From contig JARWKL010000016.1 in NCBI GenBank assembly GCA_029961685.1, positions 7,022,358-7,086,357 on the forward strand: a stretch of DNA of 64,000 nt, written 5' to 3'. This document shows, in pieces, positions 49,470-61,958 of the stretch; position 1 is the stretch's first letter, and every line of letters begins with the position of its first letter. The DNA is from Aristolochia californica (lineage: Eukaryota > Streptophyta > Magnoliopsida > Piperales > Aristolochiaceae). The notes below the pieces were generated by a model that had not been told where the DNA came from, did not search any database, and was given only the letters and a program-made list of their open reading frames with translations. Both the position numbers and the translations under genes were made by a program.

Positions 49470-52400
49470 AGAATTTTATTTTTTCCACTCCTAGAAATTT
49501 TTGGATCATTAGGTCCACTTGCACCCTCAAGATGTTTCTGGCATGCATATCGACCACATTTAAAGCATGTTAGGATCAGTTACAAGTCCCTTTCCTATAA
49601 AATTCCACCATGCTTATTATTAGGGGTTGTACTAGTGGAATTTCCCAAACATGGATAACAAAACCTTGGAGTTCATTTTTAGTGCGTGGAATAATTTTCA
49701 AATTTTTTTTTTGCATACGTGAACTCTAAAATTTTCATTTTGATATGCCTTATATATTTTTTGTTTACGAGAAAAATGCTAGAGTGAAAACTCAAGTTTG
49801 GATCTGAAAATAAATTTGAGCATCCAAGATGGAAATGCACAAATCCTGTTAGAGATAGTTCCAAAAAGTATTTGTGATTTTTAAGAATAGGCAAAAAGTG
49901 GGTTGTTTGGCTCTGGTAAATATCCAACCACTTGAGAATTTGATTTTTTCCACTCCTTGAAATTTTTGGATCATTAGGTCCACTTGCATCCTCAACCTGT
50001 TTCTGGCTTGCATATCCACCATATTTAATGCATGTTACGATCAGTTAGAAGTCCCTTGCCTATAAAATTCCACCAAGTTTATTATTAGGAGATGTACAAG
50101 TGGAATTTCCCAAACATGGATAACAACACCTTGGTGTTCATTTTTAGTGCGAGAAATAATTTTCAAATGTTTTTTTTTTAAACATGAACTCTAAAATTTT
50201 CATTATATTTAGCCTTATATCTTTTTTTTTTACAAGAAAAATGGGAGAGTGAAAACTCAAGTATGGATCTGAAATCAAATTTGAGCATCCAAGATGGAAA
50301 TGCACAAATGCTGAGAGAGATAGTTCCAAAAATTATCTGTGATTTTTAAGGATAGGCAAAAAGTGGGTTGTTTGGCTCTGGTAAATATCCAACCACTTGA
50401 GAATTTGATTTTTTCCACTCCTTGAAATTTTTGGATCATTAGGCCTACTTACATCCTCAACATGCTTCTGGCATGCATATCGACCACATTTAAAGCATGT
50501 TACGATCAGTTAGAACTCCCTTTCCTACAAAATTCCACCAAGCTTATTATTAGGGATTGTACTAGTGGAATTTCCCAAACATGGAAAACAAAACCTTGGA
50601 GTTCATTTTTAGTGCTTGAAATAATTTTCAATTTTTTTTTCCAAACATGAACTCTAAAATTTTTATTTTGCTATGCCTTATAATTTTTTTGTTTACGAGA
50701 AAAATGGGAGAGTGAAAACTCAAGTTTGGATCTGAAAACAAATTTGAGCATCCAAGATGGAAATGCACAAATACTGAGAGAGATAGTTCCAAAAAGTATC
50801 TGTGATTTTTAAGGATAGGCAAAAAGTGGGTTGTTTGGCTCTGGTAAATATCCAACCACTTGAGAATTGGATTTTTTCCACTCCTTGAAATTTTTTGATC
50901 ATTAGGCCCACTTGCATCCTCAACATGTTTCTGGCATGCATATCCACCACATTTAAAGCATGTTACGATCAGTTAGAAGTCCCTTGCCTATAAAATTCCA
51001 CCATGCTTATTATTAGGGGTTGTACTAGTGGAATTTCCCAAACATGGATAACAAAACCTTGGAGTTCAATTTTAGTGCGTGAAATAATTTTCAAAATTTT
51101 TTTTGCCTACATGAACTCTAATATTTTTATTTTGTTATGCCTTATATCGATTTTGTTTACGTGAAAAAAGGGAGTGTGAAAACTCAAGTTTGAATCTGAA
51201 AATAAATTTGAGTATCCAAGATGGAAATCAACAAATGCCGAGAGAGATAGTTCCAAAAAGTATCTGTGATTTTTAAGGATAGGAAAAACGTGGGTTCTTT
51301 GGCTCTGGTAAATATCCTACCACTTGGGAATTTGATTTTTTCCACTCCTAGAAATTTTAGGATCATTTGGTCAACTTGCATCCTCAACATGTTTCTAGCA
51401 TGCATATTGACGACATTTAAGGCATGTTAGGATCAGTTAGAAGTCCCTTTCTTATAAAATTCCACCAAGCTTATTATTAGGGGTTGTACTAGCGGAATTT
51501 GCCAAACATGGATAACAAAACCTTGGAGTTCATTTTTAGTGCGTAAAATAAATTTCAAATTTTTTTTTTGCATACATGATGTCAAAAAATTTCATTTTGT
51601 TATGCCTTATATCTTTTTTGTTCACGAGAAAAATGGGAGAGTAAAACTCAAGTTTGGATCTAAAACAAATTTGAGCATCCAAGATGGAAATGCACAAATG
51701 CTGAGAGAGATAGTTCCAAAAAGTACCTGTGATTTTTAAAGATAGGCCAAAAGTGGGTTTTTTCACTCATGTAAATATCCAACTACTTCAGAATTTGATT
51801 TTTTCCACTCCTTAAAATTTTTAGATCATTAGATCCACTTGCATCCTCAACATGTTTCTGGCATGCTTATCCACCACATTTAAAGCATGTTAGGGTCAGT
51901 TACAAGTCCCATTCCTACAAAATTCCACCAAGCTTATTATTATGGGTTGTACTAGTGGAATTACCCAAACATGGATAACAAAACCTTGGAGTTCATTTTT
52001 AGTGCCTGAAATAATTTTCAAATTTTTTTTTGCAAACAAGATTTCTGAAATTTTCATTTTTTTATGACTTATACATTTTTTGTTTATGAGAAAAATGGGA
52101 GAGTCAAAACTCAAGTTTGGATCTGAAAACAAATTTGAGCATCCAAGGTGGAAATGCACAAATGCTGAGAGAGATAGTTCCAAAAAGTATCTGTGATTTT
52201 TAAGGCTAGGCAAAAAGTGGGTTGTTTTTCTCTTGTAAATATCCAACCAGTTGAGAATTTCATTTTTTCCACTCCTTGAAATTGTTGGATCATTAGGTCC
52301 ACTTGCTTCCTCAACATGTTTCTGGCATGCATATCGACCACATTTAAAGCATGTTAGGATCAGTTAGAAGTCCCTTTCCTATAAAATTCCACCAAACTTA

Positions 52401-52716
52401 TTATTAGGGGTTGTACAGTGGATTTTCCCAAACATGGATAACAAAACCTTGGAGTTCATTTTTAGTGCGTGAAATAATTTTCAAATTTTTTTTTGCAAAC
52501 AAGATTTCTAAAATTTTCATTTTGTTATGACTTATATATTTTTTGTTCAGGAGAAAAATGGGAGAGTCAAAACTCAAGTTTGGATCCGAAAACAAATTTG
52601 AACATCCGAGTTGGAAATGCACAAATGCTGAGAGTGATAGTTCAAAAAAGTTTCTGTGATTTTTAAGGATAGGCAAAAAGTAGGTTATTTGGCTCTGGTA
52701 AATATCCAACTACTTG
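49470..52716. repeat. Seven-unit higher-order block, copy B
   Basis: Follows copy A directly and repeats its seven unit types in order. Its first unit reads GCACCCTCAAGATG with CTCCTAGAAATTTTT. That is closer to the units at 44.4 and 45.8 kb than to the start of copy A, so the exchange point probably lay within that unit. After 52716 the order switches to the 41.1-kb type of block. Confidence 0.9.
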
Positions 52717-52730
52717 AGAATTTTATTTTT

Positions 52731-55700
52731 TCCACTCCTAAAAATTTTTGAATCATTAGGTCCACTTGCAACCTCAACATATTTCTGGCATGCATATCGA
52801 CCACATTTAAAGCATGTTAGGATCAGTTAGAAGTCCCTTTCCTATAAAATTCCACCAAGCTTATTATTAGGGGTTGTACAGTGGATTTTCCCAAACATGG
52901 ATAACAAAACCTTGGAGTACATTTTTAGTACGTGAAATAATTTTCAAATTTTTTTTTTGCATACATGAACTCTAAAATTTCATTTTGTTATGCCCTACAT
53001 CTTTTTTGTTTACAAGAAATATGGGAGAGAGAAAACTCAAGTTTGGATCTGAAATCAAATTTGAGCATCCAAGATGGAAATGCACAAATGTTGAGAGAGA
53101 TAGTTCCAAAAAGTATCAGTGATTTTTAAGGATAGGAAAAAAGTGGGTTGGTTGGCTCTGGTAAATTATCCAACCACTTTAGAATTTGATTTTTTCCACT
53201 CCTTGAAATTTTTGCATCATTAGGTCCACTTGCATCCTCAACATGTTTTTGGCATGCATATCGACCACATTTAAATCATGTTAGGATCCGTTAGAAGTCC
53301 CTTTCCTATAAAATTCTACCAGGCTTATTATTAGGGGTTGTACTAGTGGAATTTCCCAAACATGGATACGAAAACCTTGGAATTCATTTTTAGTGCGTGA
53401 AATAATTTTCAAATTTTTTTTTTTGCATACTTGAACTCTATAATTTTCTTTTTTTTATGCCTTATATCTTTTTTGTTTACGATAAAAATGGGAGAGTGAA
53501 AGCTCAAGTTTGGATCTGAAAACAAATTTGAGCATCCAAGATGGAAATGCACAAATGCTGAGAGAGATAGTTCCAAAAAGTACCTGTGATTGTTAAGGAT
53601 AGGTAAAAAGTGGGTTGTTTTGTTCTTGTAAATATCCAACGACTTGAGAATTTGATTTTTTCCACTCCTTGAAAATTTTGGATCATTAGGTCCATTTGCA
53701 TCCTCAACATGTTTCTGGCATGCATATCGACCACATTTAAAGCATGTTTGGATCAGTTAGAAGTCCCTTTTCCTATAAAATTCCACCAAGCTTATTATTA
53801 GGGGTTGTACTAGTGGAATTTCCCAAACATGGATAACAAAACCTTGGAGTTCATTTTTAGTGCGTGAAATAATTTTCAAATTTTTTTTTGCATACATGAA
53901 CTCTAAAATTTTCTTTTTGTTACGCCTTATATCTTTTTTGTTTACGAGAAAAAAAGGGAGAGTGAAAACTCAAGTTTTGATCTGAAAACAAATTTGAGCA
54001 TCCAAGATGGAAATGCACAAATGCTGAGAGAGATAGTACCAAAAAGTACCTGTGATTTTTAAGGATAGGGAAAAAGTGGGTTGTTTTGCTCTTGTAAATA
54101 TCCAACCACTTGAGAATTTGATTTTTTCCACTCCTTGAAATTTTTTGATCATTACGTCCACTTGTATCCTCAACATGTTTCTGACATACATATCCACCAC
54201 ATTTCAAGCATGTTAGGATCAGTTAGAAGTCACTTTCCTATAAAATTCCACCTAGCTTATTATTAGGGGTATTACTAGTGGAATTTCCCAAACATTGATA
54301 ACAAAACCTTGGAGTTCAATTTTAGTGCGTGAAATAATTTTCAAATTTTATTTTTACATACATGAAGACTAAAATTTTCATTTTGTTTTGCCTTATATCT
54401 TTTTTGTTTACGTGAAAAATGGGAAAGTCAAAATTCAAGTTTGGATCTGAAAACAAATTTGAGCATCCAAGATTGAAATGCACAAATGCTGAGAGAGGTA
54501 GTTCCAAAAAGTATCTGTGATTTTTAAGGATAGGCAAAAAGTGGGTTGTTTGGCTCTGGTAAATATCCAACCACTTGAGAATGTGATTTTTTCACTCCCA
54601 GAGATTTTTGTATCATTAGGTCCACTTGCATCCTCAACATGTTTCTGGCATGCATATCCACCACATTTAAAGCATGTTACGATCAGTTACAAGTCCCTTT
54701 CCTATAAAATTCCACCATGCTTATTATTAGGGGTTGTACTAGTGGAATATCCCAAACATGGAAAACAAAATATTGGTGTTCATTTTTAGTGCGTGAAATA
54801 ATTTTCAAATTTTTTTTGGCATACATGAACTCTAAAATTTTCATTTTGTTATGGCTTATATTTTTTTTGTTTATTAGAAAAATGGGAGAGTGAACCTAAA
54901 GTTCGGATCTGAAAACAAATTTGAGCATCCAAGATGGAAATTCACAAATTCTTTGAGAGGAAGTTCCAAATTGAATCTGTGCTTTTTAAGGATAGGCAAA
55001 AAGTGGGTTGTTTGGCTCTGGTAAATATCACACCACTTGAGAATTTGAGTTTTTCCACGCCTTGAAATTTTTGGATCATTAGGTCCACTTGCATCCTCAA
55101 AATGTTTCTGGCATACATATCCACCACATTTAAAGTATGTTAGGATCAGTTAGAAGCCCCATTCCTATAAAATTCCACCAAGTTTATTATTAGGGGTTGT
55201 ACTAGTGGAATTTCCCAAACATGGGTAACAAAACCATAGAGGTCATTTTTAGCGCTTGTAATAATTTAAATTTTTTTCTTTTTTGCATACTTGTTCTTTA
55301 AAATTTCATTTTTTTATGCCTTATATCTATTTTGTTTACGAGAAAAATGGGAGAGTGAAAACTCAAGTTTGGATCTGAAAACAAATTTGAGCATCCAAGA
55401 TGGAAATGCACAAATGCTAAGAGAGATAGTTCCAAAAAGTATCTGTGATTTTTTAGGAAAGGCAAAAAGTGGGTAGTTTGGCTCCGATAAATATCACACT
55501 ACTTGAGAATTTGATTTTTTCCACTCCTTGAAATTTTTGGATCATTAGGTCCACTTGCATCCTCAACATGTTTCTGGAATGCATATCCACCACATTTAAA
55601 GCATGTTAGGATCAGTTAGAAATCCCTTTCCTGTAAAATTCCACCAAGCTTATTACTAGGGGTTGTACTAGTGGAATTTCCCAAACATGGGTGACAAAAC

Positions 55701-56445
55701 CTTGGTGTTCATTTTTAGTGCACAAAATAATTTTCAAATTTTTTTTTTGCATACATCAACTCTTAAAGTTTCATTTTGTTACGCCTTATTTCTTTTTTGG
55801 TTACGAGAAAAATGGAAGAGTGAAAACTCAAGTTTGGATCTGGAAACAAATTTGAGCATCCAAGATGGAAATGCACAAATGCTGAGAGTGATAGTTCCAA
55901 AAAGTATCTGTGATTTTAAAGGATAGGCAAAAAGTGGGTTGTTTGGCTCTGGTAAATATCCAACCACTTGAGAATTTGATTTTTTCCACTCCTAGAAATT
56001 TTTGGATCATTAGGTCCACTTGCACCCTCAAGATGTTTCTGGCATGCATATCCACCACATTTAATGCATGTTACGATCAGTTACAAGTCCCTTTCCTATA
56101 AAATTCCACCATGCTTATTATTAGGGGTTGTACTAGTGGAATTTCCCAAACATGGATAACAAAACCTTGGAGTTCATTTTTAGTGTGTGGAATAATTTTC
56201 AAATTTGTTTTTTGCATACATGAACTCTAAAATTTTCATTTTGTTATGGCTTATATCTTTTTTGTTTACGTGAAAAATGCGAGAGTGAAAACTCAAGTTT
56301 GGATCTGAAAATAAATTTGAGCATCCAAGATGGAAATGCACAAATGCAGACAGAGATAGTTCCAAAAAGTATCTGTGATTTTTAAGGATGGGCAAAAAGT
56401 GGGTTGTTTGGCTCTGGTAAATATCCAACCACTTGAGAATTTGAT
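52731..56445. repeat. 8-unit block, copy 2 (partner at 41.1-44.84 kb)
   Basis: It repeats the unit order of 41125-44837 at an offset of about 11.6 kb. Markers include CCTCAACATATTTCTGG (52765), TGCCCTACATC, CATACTTGAACTC, ACATACATGAAGAC (54355), TTTATTAGAAAAATG (54870), CTTTGAGAGG (54951), GATTTTTTAGGAAAGGC (55449) and TTTGTTTTTTGC (56205). The copy lacks the extra trimer and monomer duplications of copy 1. It then continues into the GTTTTTTTTTAAACATG unit that follows those duplications at 46.9 kb, which shows they were inserted in copy 1 later. Confidence 0.8.
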
Positions 56446-58233
56446 TTTTTCCACTCCTTGAAATTTTTGGTTCATTAGGTCCACTTGCATCCTCAACCTG
56501 TTTCTGGCTTGCATATCCACCACATTTAAAGCATGTTACGATCAGTTAGAAGTCCCTTGCCTATAAAATTCCACCAAGTCAATTATTAGGAGTTGTACAA
56601 GTGGAATTTCCCAAACATGGATAACAACACCTTGGAGTTCATTTTTAGTGCGAGAAATAAATTTTCAAATGTTTTTTTTTAAACATGAACTCTAAAATTT
56701 TCAATATATTTTGCCTTATATCTTTTTTGTTTACAGGAAAAATGAGAGAGTGAAAACTCAAGTTTCGATCTAAAAACAAATTTGAGCATCCAAGATGGAA
56801 ATGCACAAATGCTAAGAGAGATAGTTCCAAAAAGTATCTGTGATTTTTTAGGAAAGGCAAAAAGTGGGTAGTTTGGCTCCAGTAAATATCCAACCACATA
56901 AGAATTTGATTTTTTCCACTCCTTGAAATTTTTTGATCATTAGGTCCACTTGCGTCCTCAACATATTTTTGGCATGCATATCCACCACATTTAAAGCATG
57001 TTAGGATTAGTTGGAAATCCCTTTCCTATAAAATTCCACCAAGCTTATTATTAGGGGTTGTACGAGTGGAATTTCCCAACCATGGTTAACAAAATCTTGC
57101 AGTTCATTTTTAGTGCATGAAATAGTTTTCAATTTATTTTTTTGCATACATGAACTCTAAAATTTTCATTTTGTTATGCCTTTTATCTTTTTTGGTTACG
57201 AGAAAAATGGGAGAGTGAAAACTCTAGTTTGGATCTGAAAACAAATTAGAGAATCCAAGATGGAAATGCACAAATGGTGAGAGAGATAGTTCCAAAAAGT
57301 ATCTGTGATTTTTAAGGATAGGCAAAAAGTGGGTTGTTTGGCTCTGGTAAATATCCAACCACTTCAGAATTTGATTTTTTCCACTCCTAGAAATTTTTGG
57401 ATCATTAGGTCCACTTGCATCCTCAAAATGTTTCTGGCATGCATATCCACCACATTTAAAGAATGTTACGATCAGTTAAGAGTCCCTTTCCTATAAAATT
57501 CCTCCTTTCTTATTATTAGGGGTTGTACTAGTGGAATTTCCAAAACATGGATAACAAAACCTTGGAGTTCATTTTTAGTGCGTGGAATAATTTTCAATTT
57601 TTTTTTTTGCATACATGAACTCTAAAATTTTCATTTTGTTATGCCTTATATCTTTTTGGTTTACGAGAAAAATACGAGAGTGAAAACTCAAGTTTGGATC
57701 TAAAAAAAAATTTGAGCATCCAAGATGGAAATGCACAAATGCTAAGAGAGATAGTTCCAAAAAGTATCTGTGATTTTTTAGGAAAGGCAAAAAGTGGGTA
57801 GTTTGGCTCCGGTAAATATTCAACCACATGAGAATTTGATTTTTTCCACACCTTGAAATTTTTTGATCATTAGGTCCACTTGCATCCTCAACATATTTTT
57901 GGCATGCATATCCACCACATTTAAAGATTGTTAGGATCAGTTAGAAATCCCTTTCCTATAAAATTCCACCAAGCTTATTATTAGGGGTTGTACTAGTGGA
58001 ATTTCCCAACCATGGTTAACAAAACCATGGAGTTCATTTTTAGTGCAATAAATAGTTTTCAATTTATTTTTTTGCATACATGAACTCTAAAATTTTCATT
58101 TTGTTATGCCTTTTATCTTTTTTGGTTACGAGAAAAATGGGGAGTGAAAACTCAAGTTTGGATCTGAAAACAAATTTGAGCATCCAAGATGGAAATGCAC
58201 AAATCCTGAGAGAGATAGTTCCAAAAAGTATCT
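54517..58233. repeat. 8-unit period of ~3.72 kb, first copy
   Basis: Position-equivalent points, where GTGATTTTTAAGGAT is followed by GAATGTGATTTTTT or GAATATGATTTTTT and then GAGATTTTTG, lie at 54517, 58234 and 61959. The marker CTTTGAGAGG lies at 54951, 58671 and 62395. The spacings are 3,717-3,725 bp, or eight units. The first five unit types (ATTAG, GGAAAGGC, GGTTACGAG and others) are shared in order by the three copies. Confidence 0.75.
56738..58140. repeat. Two-unit (930-bp) internal duplication
   Basis: The GATTTTTTAGGAAAGGC unit with CCAACCACAT.AGAATTTG, followed by a unit with CCCAACCATGGTTAAC, AATAGTTTTCAATTTATTTTTTTGC and ATGCCTTTTATC, occurs at 56.8-57.2 kb and again at 57.74-58.13 kb. 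Part of the pattern (AATAGTTTTCAA, CCTTTTATC, GGTTACAAG) also appears at 60.36-60.45 and 60.84-60.92 kb. Confidence 0.7.
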
Positions 58234-61200
58234 GTGATTTTTAAGAATTGGCAAAAAGTGGGTTGTTTGGCTCTGGTAAATATCCAACCACTTGAGAATA
58301 TGATTTTTTCCACTCCTCGAGATTTTTGGGTCATTAGGTCCACTTGCATCCTCAACATGTTTCTGGCATGCATATCCACCACATTTAAAGCATGTTACGA
58401 TCAGTTACAAGTCCCTTTACTATAAAATTCCACCATGCTTATCATTAGGGGTTGAACTAGTGGAATTTCCCAAACATGGATAACAAAATCTTGGTGTTCA
58501 TTATTAGTGCGTGAAATAATTTTCAAATTTTTTTTTTTGCATACATGAACTCTAAAATTTTCATTTTGTTATGCCTTATATCTTTTTTGTTTATTAGAAA
58601 AATGGGAGAGTAAAACTCAAGTTTGGATATGAAAACAAATTTGAGCATCCCAGATGGAAATGCACAAATTCTTTGAGAGGTACTTCCAAAAAGTATCTGT
58701 GATTTTAATGGATAGGCAAAAAGTGGGTTGTTTGGCTCTGTAAATATCACACCACTTGAGAATTTGAGTTTTTCCACGCCTTGAAATTTTTGAAAAATTA
58801 GGTCCACTTGCATCCTCAACATGTTTCTGGCATGCATGTCCACCACATTTAAAGTATGTTAGGATCAGTTAGAAGCCCCACTCCTATAAAATTCCACCAA
58901 GTTTATTCTTAGGGGTTGGAGTAGTGGAATTTCCCAAACATGGATAACAAAACCATAGAGTTCATTTTTAGTGCGTGAAATAATTTAAAATTTTTTTTTT
59001 TTTGCATACATGAAATCTAAAATTTCATTTTGTTATGCCTTATATCTATTTTTTTACGAGAAAAATGGGAGAGTGAAAACTCAAGTTTGGATTTGAAAAC
59101 AAATTTGAGCATCCAAGATGGAAAAGCACAAATGCTAAGAGAGATAGTTCCAAAAACTATCTGTGATTTTTTAGGAAAGGCAAAAAGTGGGTAGTTTGGC
59201 TCCGGTAAATATCACACCACTTGTGAATTTGATTTTTTCCACTCCTTGAAATTTTTGGATCATTAGGTCCACTTGCATCCTCAACATGTTTCTGGCATGC
59301 ATATCCACCACATTTAAAGCATGTTAGGATCAGTTAGAAATCCCTATCCTATAAAATTCCACCAAGCTTATTATTAGGGGTTGTACTAGTGGAATTTCCC
59401 AAACATGGATGACTAAACCTTGGTGTTCATTTTTACTGCATGAAATAATTTTTCAATTTTTTTTTTCCATACATGAACTCTTAAATTTTCATTTTGTTAT
59501 GCCTTATATCTTTTTTGGTTACGAGAAAAATGGGGAGTGAAAACTCAAGTTTGGATCTGGAAACAAATTTGAGCATCCAAGATGGAAATGCACAAATGCT
59601 GAGAGAGATAGTTCCAAAAAGTATCTGTGATTTTTAAGGATAGGCAAAAAGTGGGTTGTTTGGCTCTGGTAAATATCCAACCACTTGAGAATTTTATTTT
59701 TTGCACTCCTTGAAATTTTTGGATCATTAGGTCCACTTGCATCCTCAACATGTTTCTGGCTTGCATATCCACCACATTTAAAGCATGTTACGATCAGTTA
59801 GAAGTCCCTTGCCTATAAAATTCCAACAAGTTTATTATTAGGAGTTGCACAAGTGGAATTTCCCAAACATGGATAACAACACCATGAAGTTCATTTTTAG
59901 TGCGAGAAATAATTTTCAAATGTTTTTTTTTTAAACATGAACTCTAAAATTTTCATTATGTTTTGCCTTATTTCTTTTTTGTTTACAAGAAAAATGGGAG
60001 AGTGAAAACTGAAGTTTGGAACTGAAAACAAATTTGAGCATCCAAGATGGAAATGCACAAATACTAAGAGAGATAGTTCCAAAAAGTATCTATGAATTTT
60101 TAGGAAAAGCTAAAAGTTGGTAGTTTGGCTCCGGTAAATATCCAACCACATGAGAATTTGATTTTTTCCACTCCTTGAAATTTTTTGATCATTTGGTCCA
60201 CTTGCATCCTCAACTTGTTTCTGCAATGCATATCCACCACATTTAAAGCATGTTAGGATCAGTTAGAAATCCCTTTCCTATAAAATTCCACCCAGCTTAT
60301 TATTAGGGGTTGTACTAGTGGAATTTCCCCAACAAGGTTAACAAAACCTTGGAGTTCATTTTTAGTGCATGAAATAGTTTTCAATTTTTTTTTTTTTGCA
60401 TACATGAACTCAAAAATTTTCATTTTGTTATGCCTTTTATCTTTTTTGGTTACAAGAAAAATGGGAGAGTGAAAACTCAAGTTTGGATCTGAAAACAAAT
60501 TTGAGCATCCAAGATGGAAATGCACAAATGCTGAGAGAGATAGTCCCAAAAAGTATCTGTGATTTTTAAGGATTGACAAAAAGTGGGTTGTTTGGCTCTG
60601 GTAAATAACCAACCACTTGAGAATTTGATTTTTTCCACTCCTAGAAATTTTTGGATCATTAGGTCCACTTGCATCCTCAAGATGTTTCAGGCATGCATAT
60701 CCACCACATTTAAAGCATGTTAGGATCAGTTAGAAATCCCTTTCCTATAAAATTCCACCAAGCTTATTATTAGGGGTTGTACTAGTGGAATTTCCCAAAC
60801 ATGGTTAACAAAACCTTGGAGTTCATTTCTAGTGCCTGAAATAGTTTTCAAATTTTTTTTTTTTTTGCATACATGAACTCTAAAATTTTCATTTTGTTAT
60901 GCCTTTTATCTTTTTTTGGTTACAAGAAAAATGGGAGAGTGAAAACTCAAGTTTGAATCTGAAAACAAATTTGAACATCCAAGATGGAAATGCACAAATG
61001 CTGAGAGAGATAATTCCAAAAAGTACCTGTGATATTTAAGGATAGGCAAAAAGTGGGTTGTTTTGCTCTTGTAAATATCCAACCACTTGAGAATTTGATT
61101 TTTTCCATTCCTTGAAAATCTTGGATCATTAGGTCCACTTGCATCCTAAACATGTTTCTGGCTTGCATATCGACCACATTTAAAGCATGTTAGGATCAGT

Positions 61201-61958
61201 TAGAAGTCCCTTTCCTATACAATTCCACCAAGCTCATTATTAGGGGTCGTACTAGTGGAATTTCCCAAACATGGATAACAAAACCTTGGAGTTCATTTTT
61301 AGTGCGTGTAATAATTTTCAAATTTTTTTTTGCATACTTGAACTCTAAAATTTTCTTTTTGTTATGCCTTATATCTTTTTTGTTTACGAGAAAAATGGGA
61401 GAGTGAAAACTCAAGTTTGGATCTGAAAACAAATTGGGCATCCAAGATGGAAATGCACAAATGCTGAGAGAGATAGTTCCAAAAAGTACCTGTGATTTTT
61501 AAGGATAGGCAAAAACTGGGTTGTTTTGCTCTTGTAAATATCCAACCACTTGAGAATTCGATTTTTTCCACTCCTTGAAATTTTTGGATCATTAGGTCCA
61601 CTTGCATCCTCAACATGTTTCTGGCATACATATCCACAACATTTAAAGCATGTTAGGATCAGTTAGAAGTCACTTTCCTATAAAATTCCACCTAGCTTAT
61701 TATTACGGGTTGTACAAGTGGAATTTCCCAAACATTGATAACAAAACCTTGGAGTTCAATTTTAGTGCATGAAATAATTTTCAAATTTTTTTTTTTTGCA
61801 TACATGAGGACTAAAATTTTTATTTTGTTATGCCTTATATCTTTTTTGTTTACGTGAAAAATGGGAGAGAGAAAATTCATGTTTGGATCTGAAAACAAAT
61901 TTGAGCATCCAAGATGGAAATGCACAAATGCTGAGAGAGGTAGTTCATAAAAGTATCT
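58234..61958. repeat. 8-unit period of ~3.72 kb, second copy
   Basis: The order follows the first copy through the TTTATTAGAAAAATG (58590), GGAAAGGC (59173) and GGTTACGAG (59517) units. The next unit is the TTTTTTTTTTAAACATG type (59930), which is reached one unit earlier than in the first copy. A later extra unit restores the 8-unit spacing. It therefore resembles a recombinant of the first copy rather than a clean duplicate. Confidence 0.65.
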
